The notes beneath the pieces are model-generated. The model did not search any database and was not told the origin of the DNA. It saw only the letters and a list, made by a program, of their open reading frames with translations. Positions 1 to 10,628 of a stretch of 64,000 nucleotides of DNA are shown here, one piece after another. The translations under genes were made by a program, and so were the position numbers. The stretch covers positions 21,255,001 to 21,319,000 of the forward strand of contig JAVHKY010000004.1 of the NCBI GenBank assembly GCA_035079385.1. The letters are read 5' to 3'. The number at the start of each line of letters is the position of its first letter. Within the stretch, counting starts at the first letter, position 1. The stretch is from Aspidiotus rigidus (lineage: Eukaryota > Arthropoda > Insecta > Hemiptera > Diaspididae).

Positions 1-569
1 TCAACATTACCTGTGTGTGTTAAAAATTGTCGGTTTGCTGCTGGGCTGTTATCCAGATACATATTTGCATCTGACCTAGGCTGAAAGGTGTGTTCGCACG
101 GTCACATGGACGCAAACATACAAGAGGTAAGGAGCTAAACAAGTCACGCTAATAAAGCTAGGTAGACAAGTGGTTTATATTTGATAAGCCCATAACAGGA
201 TTTAAACTCGATTGGAGACCATATTGATAGAAAAGTTGCCTCTCTTTGGATACTTGAAGTAGCCAGTGTAGTGAAGAAGGATAAGTGGACATGGGAACTC
301 GACCCTGGCCCCAAACAATAAGAAATGTTCACACACTCAACGTCGCAGGAATGTTGGCTTTCATTCCAGATCGGCGTCCTCTTGTGGAATTGCTCCTATA
401 CGAGTCAAATGAATAATGATCGCCAACTTGAAAATCCATCAGGTTCTAATTATGATCAACGTGGTGCTAATAGTGGTCATGGTAACGACAGTTGTAGCAA
501 TAGTAATGTTTGTGAGAATGGCGATTGTAACTCCTGTAATGGTGATAATAATCCAGTAACGAGCACCCG

Positions 570-719
570 AGCCTTCATCCAGGAATTCTGTCTTCTTCCT
601 GCAGATCGTTTCCCGGCGATTCGGCCCTCGATGATGACACGCATTATTTCGTACCTAACGCCTCGCATGAAATGCCCAAGATATTGCAGTTTCCTACGTT
701 TGATGGTGAATAAGAGCTC
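570..719 (-). pseudogene. 3' fragment of an RTE-type LINE reverse transcriptase ORF
   Basis: The minus strand encodes about 49 residues that closely match the C-terminal tail of the RTE ORF at 60469-62580. The shared core includes TIKRRKLQYLGH, a GKRS/GRRQNSWMK stretch and a similar spacing. The frame breaks after WMK. The 5' side stops at 719, next to the terminal inverted repeat of a MULE that begins near 727. This suggests the MULE landed in or beside an older LINE copy. The opposite-strand reading frame over the same bases (325-732) has no recognisable content. Confidence 0.75.
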
Positions 720-726
720 AGGGTTC

Positions 727-1987
727 GGGTAATTATTCACAGGATAATTATTAGCACGAACATTTATTCGCAGGGATAATAGTTTATCAAAAAATTGTTC
801 GCATCTAGAAAAGTAAGCTTGTTCTTAAAGAAATCGGCAAAAATGCGTCGTCAAAAGGTAGTTTAATGGTAGTTAATATTATGGGCAAGGCAAGGGGTTT
901 GAAAATTCGTCGTTCTCGCCATCGCAGTACCAAAGAGCTGCAAAATTTGGCTCGTTGACGGAACTTTCAAGACTACACCGAAACATTTTTATCAATTGTT
1001 ACACGATTCACGGGTTATACAAATGCACTGTTATACCATTAGTTTTTGGCCCCTTACCTAATAAGACATCGGCTACCTACGGTCGCTTTTCCGGTCAATT
1101 AAAGATCTTGAAGCCTGGGTTAGCTCTGAAAACTATTCTGATTGATTTCGAGAAAGGTGCCATGAACGACTCGTTAGCACATCTGCAAGGCTGCAACTTT
1201 CATTTTTGTCAGTGTATAATGCGACACGTTTCTTGTGCTGGCTTGAAATCACCCTACGAAAAAGATACTGGCTTTGCACTTCGCATGAGGTACTTGGCGA
1301 CTGTAGCGTCGTTCCAATTGACAGAGCGGGGGAGGCATTCGAAAAGTTCGAAGACACATGGATTCGCCACTCTCACCGCAGAGGTAGACGACCTCCTAAA
1401 TTCTCGTTGAATTTGTAGAACTGCCACGAAGCCGCGAAAAGAGCGATGCCTAAAACAAATAACGCTGTTGAAGGGTGGCATTCAGGGTTTGAGGCAACGC
1501 TCGATGCCGTTCACCCCAATATTTTCAAGCTCATTGAAGCATTGCTCCGAGAGCAAAGTATAGCTGACGCCAACGCCAAATTTGTCATCGCTGGCCAGCC
1601 GCTGCCAAAATGGAAAAAAGTCTTCTTTCACATGGAAGCTCGCACTCAAAGGTTAGCCAACAAGTTCTCCCAAATTGATGAGGATAAGGTTGATGATACA
1701 AGCGATTACGAGAATGACGAATTTTCAAACCCCTTGCTCAAGTACTTACGCGGCCTTGCCCACAATATCAACTACCATTGAAATTCATTTGACGACGCAT
1801 TACTAACGATTTCTTTGACGTATTTCTGAACGAAGCAAAGCTCACTTCTTTGTGGATGGAAGACGTTGTAAGCTGACTTCCTCGTGGTGTCTTCTGGGTA
1901 ACGCTAACAAACTTACTTCTCTTAGTGCGAACAATTGCCCCTGCGAATAACAGTTCGTGCTAAAAATTATCCTGCGAAAAATTGCCC
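727..1987 (+). mobile_element. MULE-type DNA transposon with long terminal inverted repeats
   Basis: The left end (727-803) and right end (1925-1987) are inverted copies of one another. They share the blocks GGATAATT, TTAGCACGAAC, TTATTCGCAGGG and AATTGTTCGCA. The interior carries a decayed MULE transposase in the plus orientation. Long TIRs together with this transposase fit the Mutator-like superfamily. A TSD could not be settled by eye. Extra TIR-like blocks (CCTGCGAA) continue to about 2013, so the right boundary is uncertain by some 25 bases. Confidence 0.75.
937..1781 (+). pseudogene. Decayed MULE transposase
   Basis: The coding sequence runs through several frames. The piece around 942-1000 reads K-I-W-L-V-D-G-T-F-K-T-T-P, the usual DGTFK region with the first catalytic Asp. 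From about 1024 another frame gives PLVFGPLPNKT, then IDFEKGA (second acidic site region) and CNFHFCQCIMRHV (the C/H motif of MULE transposases). A third frame near 1320-1375 gives EAFEKFEDTW. The last open piece, 1446-1781, contains TNNAVEGWHSGF, the hallmark C-terminal motif. At least three frame changes separate the parts, so no active enzyme is made. The order of motifs is that of a normal MULE transposase with its N-terminal zinc finger missing. Confidence 0.75.
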
Positions 1988-2029
1988 CTGCGAATCATTG
2001 TCCTGCGAACAAATGTCTTAGAACCCGCG

Positions 2030-2340
2030 AAAAAAGTGGGGTTTCGTAAAGGTGTTTATGTAGGTGAGACCGGTCGCCAGCTCAATAATATTAGAGTGAT
2101 TGAACACAGGAAGGCCTGCGAAAAAAGAAATTCGGGTGGATCGGCCTTCGCAGACCACCTAATCAACAGTGGTCACACCTTAGAGAGGGGTCTGAGACCG
2201 TCCTCCATAGTAAGAGATCGTCCTCCAAGCGTATTACTCTGGAGCATATTGAAATAATTCGCCATCTGAGCAGCGATAACGAAACGTTACTCAACATGTA
2301 CATTCTCGACAAAGGGGTTTGTTGAACTAGTTTCTGAGTA
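2030..2340 (+). pseudogene. Penelope-like element, GIY-YIG endonuclease fragment
   Basis: A plus-strand frame reads GVYVGETGRQL, EHRKACEK, then SAFADHLINSGH. This is the order seen in the C-terminal GIY-YIG nuclease of Penelope-like retroelements. The upstream Gly-Ile-Tyr strand and the Cys pair are missing. A frameshifted continuation reads LEHIEIIRHLSSDNETLLN, the normal terminal region. The motif GTTTGACCGAAAGCGCTC near 2414-2431 matches TTATTTAACCGAAAGCGTTC in the 3' flank of the PLE at 55.3-57.5 kb, so the 3' untranslated region is also preserved. Confidence 0.75.
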
Positions 2341-2699
2341 CGACTCACTTTCTGGTTCAATTCTGATTATCGCTGGTGTATTTGTTGTCGTTCATTTCGT
2401 CCAGTCGCTGGTTGTTTGACCGAAAGCGCTCATCGCGACTCCTACATTTTTCTCTTTGTTTACTCCCTTGGTGGAGTATTTTGGAGTTTTCGTTCAGAAC
2501 CAAATGTCATATATGTGTCTAACTCTTACGAAACATGGACTCACTGCAGGTATCGTTCGTACCGTTGTTCAATCAGAGGATCCTGGCTTACGTGCCTTAA
2601 TAGGCGGTCTGTTTTTTCCTAGAAATAATCGCCCGGATGTTACGTTTGCAGAGAATTTTCATCTCGTTTCCAGTGTGGAGGGACGGCTCCGTTGAAAGA

Positions 2700-5690
2700 T
2701 CCAAATGCGCACGAGCAAGGATGCCAGAAACTGTCCTTTTTTTTCAAGCAAATGTTCGCGACCTCTCAAAACACGAACTCGTAGCGGCTAGTATAATAAT
2801 ATGATTCTGTAAAATGCATTCTTCCAAAGTTTGTTTGTTCAACCCAACATGATTGTCTTTTTATGGTAGCTAATATCATCTGAGGGAAAAATCGAACGAA
2901 CGACAAACGCAGAGCACAACGGAGATGAGCTCCTCCCATATACCAAATAACAAGATAAGAATCTCTCGAACTGCAGCTGAACGTACGTACCCCGAACGAA
3001 GATGTTCTTTCTTTTAGATGAAAAAATTTTAATGGCACTTTGTATACATACAGCTTCCATCCAAAGTAAATAAAGCATAGAAATAATAACGGACCGCAAG
3101 TTGGCGATAATGCAGGATAAAATTGAAAATTTTTTCAACGAGGAAAAAACAAATAAGAATAATACTATCAACAATATCATATATACGAATTGGTGTGTAT
3201 TTGTTTGTTTCTAAGACTTGGCGCTATCTCAACTAAGCACGTGTACGCACTGACTATACGTGTACGCCATTATCGATTCGTCGTTTTTCATTTTAATCAG
3301 CATTAATTGAGGGAAATGACATGGAGCAAAACCTGTATCTTGTCACGAGTGTGTGCACAATAACAATTTTGAACGTAAGGGGTATAAATTCTTATTCCTC
3401 GCCGGTTAATATACTCCCTTTTATTTGAGAAAAGAATTAAAATCCTAGAAACGAAGAACAATACTTGATTAATTAATTAAAACACATTATCCTGTCAAAG
3501 CGAAGACCCTCAAGAAAAGCGGAGCACAAAAAACTTGATGAAAAGTTAATGAACAACTTGCGCGTAGGTACCTACAAGAATTCGATTTCCCCAAAAATAT
3601 AATTTCGAAAAGTAGGACGTTAAATTCTAACCCGCAACGCGATAGAATTGGTAAACGTTTTTCCGTTCCAGCCGGCGGAAAATCGACCACAATATTCAAA
3701 AAAGTTCCTTCTTCGTGTCAAGAGTCATTACCTTAATTAATATTCGTATAGGAGCCTTCACAACTGTTGCTCGCGCCTTTTAATAACTTTCTAAACGCGA
3801 TAACCTATAATGAACCGTTCGCCATTTACACACTGTGCAATATAGAGGAATAATAAAGAAACGAATTCCAAAATAAATATTATGATACGATGCGATGCGC
3901 TTACAAATTTTCAAAGCGTAGGAGGAATTCGGTAAACACAGTAAATTGGAGCTATAATTTGTCTGTTCGGATAAAACGACGTAGAGCCTATAATAAATAG
4001 TCCCATAAACGGTATTACTGAATAACCGCGTAATCGAAATACGACTAATTCCAGTTCAAAAATGTAAAAATATAAAATACCCGCGAGAGTCTATATAAGC
4101 GAGCACGTCGTCTTATCAAACATTAAATAATTATACAATCATGCTAAAATTTAAACGAGGAAAAACGTTACAGAACCGTACAATTGTTTCGGATTGTTTG
4201 TTTTTGTCTCGTTTATAATCTTGTATGTTTTATAACTTTCCAAAAATTTGCGCGTTGCAAGCACAGGATTTGGTGTAAAAGTTACAACAGAGGGTACGCG
4301 ACGAGGTCTACATCGGAGAATATTCTCGCCGATTCTCATTAATAAAAAAAAAAAAAAATCGTTCCCCCCCATAATAAGTTCGCCGAATGCAACGATACGA
4401 AATACATTTTACGACAACAACGTAGTTCGCGAAAGTATTATTTGTAAACTTTCTCGATTGTTTACTTCCTAGTGCATTTTTTAATGAACAATTAAAGAAT
4501 GCTTGTGGAAGGGAGCCAAAAGGAAAATATATTAGATCTATTACCAAATCCAGTTGCCTTCCCTTCGTTTCTACCGAATGTTTTAGGAAGTGCGACAATG
4601 AAAATATAATTATAGCCGTTGAACGAAAGGGAGGTGGGGATTTGATAACTGCTTACACCGGGAAAATTTCGTATTCGGTAATTTATGGTAATTTTATAGC
4701 ATTTCGGAGCAACCGTAAAACTGCTTAAACGTTTATTAACAGACCTATATAAAATGTTGATATATCTTGTGAAAATTGTAATTGTGATTCTTGGCACTTT
4801 TTAACTTACAAAATTCGAACCAAAAAGTCTAGTTTACAGATCCCTTCTCTTTAATTTGGCCTAATCAAAACTTCTTTTTCAGCCTCCTTTTCTCAAGCGC
4901 TTCGATCACAACTTTTACAAGCTCTTGACTGCACTCGAGTTATGAGCTTGATGCTGAATCGATTTTAGATGCGTTAGATCTGCTTCTAGATAAGAGATGA
5001 TGTTATGGGAGGTCATCGGCGAGAAATTAATGCTGTGTATCTTGGATTTCCACGTATCGCAGCCTTTTCCTCCTATATTTCGTTCTTCAAGGAGTGCCTA
5101 CCTAAATTTATACAATGCCGTACAACCGTTGGATGCTCCCGCACCAAAGAAGTTGAACTCATCTACCAGACTCATGTGCCTCACGCATATACGACTTGGA
5201 AGGCTTCTACACCCTGCACAAATGGATACGTTCCTCGACACGGTGGTTCGGGAAAAAAAGGCCCTCCACGATGAAATGAAAATCAAGAAGATTTGGAAAA
5301 TTGAAAACCCTTCCTCGGAGGAAGCCAATGCCGGCGCTGAACAGAGGCAATTTTTACCTTGAACCTTCCATTAGGTAGCCGCTTATGGGTTCGCATAAAA
5401 TGTTCTTCTCAATTCATTACTCTCAGACTTCTCTTCATTCTTCCAATACTGTTCAATTTGCTCTTCAATAACTAAACAACACTGCGCTACATCCAAACTT
5501 TCGGGATCGCGTTTTTCAACACTCGTTTTTCCGCGTAAGCTCCAGGCGAATTTACAACTTTCCGCTATTTGACCGCGCGCTCTACGCGAATCACCCACGA
5601 ATGCAGAAACGTGATCACGCCGAAAACACCCGATAAAATAGGCACCGTGAGCCCCTCTCCGTTACTTTTCTGGATGCTTGATCCTGCTTC
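2700..5690. other. Gene-free AT-rich stretch
   Basis: No open frame here resembles a known protein and no clear element ends were found. Short frames at 4997-5362 and 5005-5274 overlap each other in different phases and show no recognisable domain. Confidence 0.5.
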
Positions 5691-5697
5691 CACTCCT

Positions 5698-6326
5698 ATT
5701 TTAACAGGGAACCTGTTTTATGGGGGGCTATTTGAGAAATCTGGCGTCCGCCGTGCGCCGTCCGCCGTCCACCGTGCGCCGTCCAGCGAAAAACTTAGAA
5801 AAATTTCGACCCTCGAGCCATATATGATAGGAGAGGGACTTAGAAAAATTTCGACTCTCAAGCTATATATGATAGGAGGGGGACTTGGAAAAAATTTCGA
5901 CTCTCGAGCTATAGATGATAGGAGGGGAACTTAGAAAAATTTCGACTCTCGAGCCATATATGATAGGAGAGGGACTTGGAAAAATTTCGACTCTCGAGCT
6001 ATATATGATAGGAGGGGGACTTGAAAAAAATTTCGACTCTCGAGCTATAGATGATAGGAGGGGAACTTAGAAAAATTTCGACTCTCGAGCTATATATGAT
6101 AGAAGAGGGACTTAGAAAAATTTCGACTCTCGAGCCATATATGATAGAAGGGGGACTTGGAAAAATTTCGACTCTCGAGCTATATATGATAGAAGGGGGA
6201 CTTGGAAAAATTTCGACTGTCGAGCTATATATGATCTAGGCTTCCTTGAATTTTCAATACCAAATCTCATTCGAATCATAAAACAGGTTCCCTGCGTTCC
6301 TCGTTTAACTTCGTTAAGGAAGCCGT
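5698..6326. mobile_element. Helentron/HINE-like non-autonomous element, copy 1
   Basis: The copy shares both outer borders with 29936-30915. It starts ATTTTAACAGGG and ends GTTAAGGAAGCCGT, and the flanks then diverge. CAGGGAACCTGTTTTATG at 5705-5722 is perfectly inverted at 6277-6294. The left repeat is almost terminal, whereas the right one lies 32 bases inside the border. Those last 32 bases contain the small palindrome TTAACTTCGTTAA. The centre is a minisatellite. Asymmetric inverted repeats, a 3' hairpin and a central tandem array are the described layout of Helentron-associated elements (HINE/DINE). No Rep/helicase gene is present. Assignment to Helentrons is inference; a TIR element plus a shared 32-base tail is the alternative. 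Confidence 0.6.
5800..6236. repeat. 45-bp minisatellite inside Helentron-like copy 1
   Basis: About nine to ten copies of a 45-bp unit are present. Each has AAAATTTCGACTCTCGAG, then CTATATATGATAGGAGG and GGGACTTAG. Single A insertions occur in a few units. Because 45 is a multiple of three, one frame stays open across several units and gives a 15-residue repeat (KISTLELYMIGGGLR). This is a by-product of unit length and not evidence for a protein. Confidence 0.9.
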
Positions 6327-7962
6327 AATTTTTCTTAACGGCTTGACCAACTTCTCCAGCTTCTTTTTTTTTTGTTGGGGGGTACTTTCAGGAAATTTCC
6401 GTTCGCGAGCGCGAGCGGTCCAAAGATGATGACGTTACTAGGTTGATGACGTCACGGTGATGGAAGAGGGACTTGGGATAATTTCAATCTCTCACATGAT
6501 AAGTGGAGGACTGAGGAAATTTTCGTCCACGATCGCAGGCGGTCCAAGGTTGATGACGTTACGGAGAGGGGGGGGGGGGTGGAAAAATGTCCACTCTCGA
6601 GCTATTGTAATATAATAGAACAGGGACTTAAAATAATTTCGACCTCTCAAAACACGATAGGTGGGGGACGAAGGAAATTTTCTTCCGCGAACGCGAGCGG
6701 TGCGAGGTTGATGACATCACGGTGATGGGAGAGGGACTTGGAATAATTTCAACCTCTAAGATGATAGGTAGGGGACTAAGGAAATTTTCTTCCGTGATCG
6801 CGAGCGGTGCAAGGATGATGACATCATGGAGAGGAGGGGGGGGGGGGGGAGGAGTTGGAAAAATGTCCACTCTCGAGCTATTGTAATATGATAACAGGGA
6901 CTTAGAATAATTTTGACCTCTCAAGATACGATAGGTGGGGGACTAAGGAAATTTTCTTCCGCGATCGCAGGCGGTCCAAGGTTGATGACGTCAAGGAGAG
7001 GGGGGGGGAGTTGGAAAAATGTCCACTCTCGAGCTATTGTAATATGATAGAACAGGGACTTAGAATAATTTCGACCTCTCAAGATACGATAGGTAGGGGA
7101 CTAAGGAAATTTTCGTCCGCGATCGCAGGCGGTCCAAGGTTGATGACGTCATGGAGAGGGGGGGAGGAGTTGGAAAAATGTCCACTCTCGAGCTATTGTA
7201 ATATGATAGAACAGGGACTTAGAATAATTTTGACCTCTCAAGATACGATAGGTGGGGGACTAAGGAAATTTTCGTCCGCGATCGCAGGCGGTCCAAGGTT
7301 GATGACGTCATGAAGAGGGGGGGGAGGAGTTGGAAAAATGTCCACTCTCGAGCTATTGTAATATGATAGAACAGGGACTTGGAATAATTTTGACCTCTCA
7401 AGATACGATAGGTGGGGGACTAAGGAAATTTTCGTCCGCGATCGCAGGCGGTCCAAGGTTGATGACGTCAAGGAGAGGGGGAGAGTTGGAAAAATGTCCA
7501 CTCTCGAGCTATTGTAATATGATAGAACAGGGACTTAGAATAATTTCAACCTCTCAAGATACGATAGGTGGGGGACTAAGGAAATTTTCTTCCGTGATCG
7601 CGAGCGGTGCAAGGATGATGACGTCACGAGGTTGATGACGTCACGGAGAGGGAGAGGGTAGTTGGAAAAATTTCGACTCTTGAGCCATGATGATAGGAGG
7701 GGGACTTGGTAAAATTTTCACTGTCGAGCTATTGTAATATGATAGGACAGGGACTTAAAATAATTTCAACCTCTCAAGATATGAAAGGTGGGAGACTAGG
7801 GAACTTTTCTTCCGCGACCGCGAGCGGTGCAAGGTTGATGACGTCACGGAGAGGGGGGAGTTGGGAAAATTTCGACCTATGGAGGGGTACTTAGGAAAAA
7901 ATCCACTCTTGAGCTATATATATATATGATGGGAGAGGGACTTAGAATAATTTCGACCTCCA
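6327..7962. repeat. Satellite-like array with ~156-160-bp units
   Basis: The marker GGAAAAATGTCC begins at 6581, 6857, 7013, 7172, 7332 and 7488. The spacing is 156-160 bp apart from one 276-bp interval. Each unit has three parts that look like diverged 45-bp monomers: one with CTCTCGAGCTAT, one with CCTCTCAAGATACGATAGG, and one with GATCGCAGGCGGTCCAAGG followed by TGATGACGTCA. Long G runs (for example 6565-6579 and 6836-6849) vary in length between units. The array abuts the Helentron-like copy directly and shares its monomer vocabulary. Several frames are open only because of the repeats. Confidence 0.85.
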
Positions 7963-7964
7963 AG

Positions 7965-8060
7965 TTGAATTTTTATTTAATTTTTCATATAATATTTATT
8001 TTTTTCGTGTTCGCATTGTGTTACTCGTGTTAGAATTTTTTCATGTGCAGTTATTAACTT
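7965..8060 (+). repeat. 96-bp direct repeat, first copy
   Basis: This block begins TTGAATTTTTATTTAATTTT, contains TTCGTGTTCGCATTGTG and ends GTGCAGTTATTAACTT. It is repeated without visible change at 8582-8677, 617 bases downstream. The flanks do not match. It may be a terminal or internal duplication of an unrecognised element. Confidence 0.85.
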
Positions 8061-8250
8061 CGCGAGTATATTTTTCCTTTTTCTCTTCTTCTATGCACTA
8101 CTCTTGGTAATCATCGACTGTGCTCTAGTTTAATTCATACAATTATCGCTATATTTGTTTTCCTCTCTCTTCTCTCTTTCTTCATTTTACTCGCTGTAAT
8201 GTCCACTCTGCTTTCAGTATTTTCTAGTTTTCCAGGTAAATCAACTTACT

Positions 8251-8355
8251 GAAGTCTAGTTGTATGGTTACTTATCAAACTTTCGACATGTGCTTACAAC
8301 GAAATCACACAGCTTTTGAAGCAATTCGTCCCCAGGTTTATGGAACTCCTCTAAT
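8251..8355 (+). repeat. 105-bp segment duplicated at 10522-10628; coding-like
   Basis: This block and 10522-10628 are nearly identical, with a two-base length difference (CACACAGC versus CATATACAGC). In one frame it reads MVTYQTFDMCLQ, then FEAIRPQVYGTPLIN, followed by NEISMFF. The downstream copy has an extra ~151 bases between TCCTCTAAT and TAACGAAAT. The protein is not recognised. It is probably part of a mobile element that has lost or gained an internal segment. Confidence 0.7.
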
Positions 8356-8581
8356 TAACGAAATTTCCATGTTTTTTATTAATACATAATAATAATAATA
8401 TACCTTCGCTAACAATCTCAGAAACTGTTTCGCGATTTAATCACATTATCTATGGTACTCGTTTCACTCACCCACTTGACACTGTCCTACTCATCGCGAT
8501 TTTCGATATTTACGATAGCTTGGTCAGGGAGGAAGAGTGCTACAATTTTATAGAATCTTTGCAATCTATGTGGTCGAACTT

Positions 8582-8677
8582 TTGAATTTTTATTTAATTT
8601 TTCATATAATATTTATTTTTTTCGTGTTCGCATTGTGTTACTCGTGTTAGAATTTTTTCATGTGCAGTTATTAACTT
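8582..8677 (+). repeat. 96-bp direct repeat, second copy
   Basis: Second copy of the block at 7965-8060. It lies immediately before the degenerate coding region that starts near 8745. Confidence 0.85.
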
Positions 8678-8744
8678 TATTTTTACGTGCGCGCTCGAAT
8701 TCATTTTAGTATGCGAGTATGACTGAATTAAATTTTTAAAAAAT

Positions 8745-9357
8745 TCGTTACATAATCGACTTTGACGGTTTCACTATTGGTAAATCTTTTATCACGAAAG
8801 AATTGGGGGTGGTTGATTTGGTTAGAAAGAGGGCATATTCATTCAGCTATCGATTAAACGAAAAGTTTGGTTCATTTGATCAGTTATCACCGGAGAATAA
8901 AGTTAATGTGAAGTATGTTACAAAATTTATTCACGGGTTGTGGTTTGATGATTTGATTGGTGACGTGTCTTTGAAATATTTTGACTCTACTATTAAGGTA
9001 TCGTATTATGTCGCACCTGCGAAGAAAATGGTGAATACCCATATATAGGGTTTAAAGGCGGCGACTGTGAAAGAAAAAAATTAGAAGAAGTAGGGTTTAA
9101 ACATTTTCTTGATATATCACCACAAGGAAAATTATGCCCGAAGTTTGAAACTCCATTCTGACGACAACGATTTACAATCGATACCTGAATCATTCTTCCC
9201 TCGCGAGTTTTGCAACCGTCACCTTCGATTAAAATTTAACTCTAAAAAACCAAACGCCTCGCGAATTGCTCACTGTCCTCAGCTAGAGTCATGTTATTTT
9301 GCGGCGTGGGTTGTGAAAAATTATTGGTCACACAATGAAAACGACCTGAAGCGGCAT
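8745..9357 (+). pseudogene. Degenerate coding region of an unassigned, probably element-borne, protein
   Basis: One frame reads IDFDGFTIGKSFITKELGVV and continues through SYRLNEKFGSFDQLSPENK, FIHGLWFDD and YYVAPAKKM to a stop near 9047. The neighbouring frame carries on with GFKGGDCERKKLEEVGF, then SPQGKLCPKFE. A third frame has FCNRHLRLKF and HCPQLESCYFAAWV to a stop near 9357. The pattern (acidic-G-F ... F-x-x-K-E-L near the start, HGLWF, then CPxxE and HCPxxE motifs) resembles an uncharacterised protein family that I recall as highly repeated in arthropod genomes. That recollection could not be checked. Two frame changes show it is broken. Confidence 0.4.
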
Positions 9358-9889
9358 TGAGTAAGTATTCTCACTTTTATTTTATTTTTTTTTCAAATAT
9401 TATACAAGTTTGAGTAGAAACTAAAACAAAATAACGACGATCGAGAAACGTCAACCTTTTGAAACAAAATAGAATTTGAGTAAGAACGCTTTGATAGAGC
9501 TTTCGATTGAAATACTAAACCTGAATAACAACTACAGGAATCTGAATAAGTTCGAGTAGAAACTAAAACTGAACAACGAGGCGAAGAAGAGAAGGGGTGC
9601 CCAATTTCTTTTTGGCTTCACAGCTAACAAACAGTATGCACCACCCTGATGACATAATAAACTCAGTTACACATTACGCTACATGAAGCGCTACTGTGCA
9701 CCACCACGCGACTGAAATTTCTTCATCATTGTCCCGTTAATTACTCCTATTCTAGTGTTAAAAGGGGTATTGCACCTTTCGCGGCTGTGTTTGGCCCCAT
9801 TTAGTCATATTCTGCTGTTGAGAGGGTCCTGCTCCTGTCATGGTCCCGTGTGGTGGTCCCGTATCTCTTTCACGTATGAAAACGGAACG

Positions 9890-10008
9890 TATGAAAGCGG
9901 CCACTTTCTCGACGTCCCAGGTGAACAATGGATCCGATGCTCAGGAAAATGTGCCCGCTGGGCTCACGAAGACTGTGCAGGAGTGGAAGGAAGCTCGTAC
10001 GTGTGCTT
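9890..10008 (+). pseudogene. PHD-finger-like remnant
   Basis: An open frame from about 9755 contains GEQWIRCSGKCARWAHEDC, then AGVEGSSYVC. This is the second half of a PHD-type zinc finger (W-x-x-C ... C-x-x-W-x-H-x-x-C ... Y-x-C). Such fingers often sit at the C-terminus of pogo/Tigger-like transposases and in related element proteins. The first Cys pair is not visible and the region downstream is AT-rich and non-coding. It could also be a host exon fragment. Confidence 0.4.
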
Positions 10009-10521
10009 AAAAAAAAAAATTTCTGAAAACTTTTTTTTCGAAATAAAAGTATTCCATATTACAAGCCTATTTTTTCGAATGTCGAGCTTTCCACTTTTCA
10101 CTAAATTTTGAATTTTGAAAAAATTTTCCAGAATATTTTATTGTGCTTCTCAGATTATGAAAGGTAAATTATTAGCTACCATTTCAGCTCAGAACGAAGT
10201 TCCTACCACTATTACCGGCCGAGAAATTACGATTTTTACTACGCTATTCCATATTTAGCACCCTTCCCCTATTATTTCAAATACGACTCGAATATAAACG
10301 GGTATAGTTTTACGACTTATTTTTAAAAAACACCTGGAAAAGTTTCCCGAGGATGAGAGAACTTTGACCGATCCGTTAGAAGGGTGATTGGTTCACGTCT
10401 CCCTAAAATTAAATTCATCAAACCAATCAGATGATAGGCGGGATTATACGCGATCGAAGATGGAACTGTTCCAAAGTGAACCTCGAACTTCAAATCCAGA
10501 AGTCAAATCATTCGAAATTTA

Positions 10522-10628
10522 GAAGTCTAGTTGTATGGTTACTTATCAAACTTTCGACATGTGCTTACAACGAAATCATATACAGCTTTTGAAGCAATTC
10601 GTCCCCAGGTTTATGGAACTCCTCTAAT
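10522..10628 (+). repeat. Second copy of the 105-bp coding-like segment
   Basis: Duplicate of 8251-8355. Here it is followed by about 151 bases absent from the first copy, then by TTAACGAAATCTCCATG, which matches the sequence directly downstream of the first copy. Confidence 0.8.

Noticed and set aside
325..732. 135-codon plus-strand frame with an Asn/Ser/Cys-rich stretch
   Set aside because: It overlaps the minus-strand LINE fragment and has no recognisable domain; most likely an antisense shadow.
4091..4100. TATA box CTATATAAGC (also near 19444 and 28232)
   Set aside because: The sequence is AT-rich, no initiator at the right spacing and no downstream gene were found.
5800..7894. Multiple open frames with 15-residue or similar repeats in the minisatellites
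   Set aside because: The openness follows from the 45-bp unit length and related periods; frames vary between units and none has a plausible start or domain.
7965..8677. Pair of 96-bp direct repeats as LTRs
   Set aside because: They lack TG...CA ends, a primer-binding site, a polypurine tract and a target duplication, and only 521 bases lie between them.
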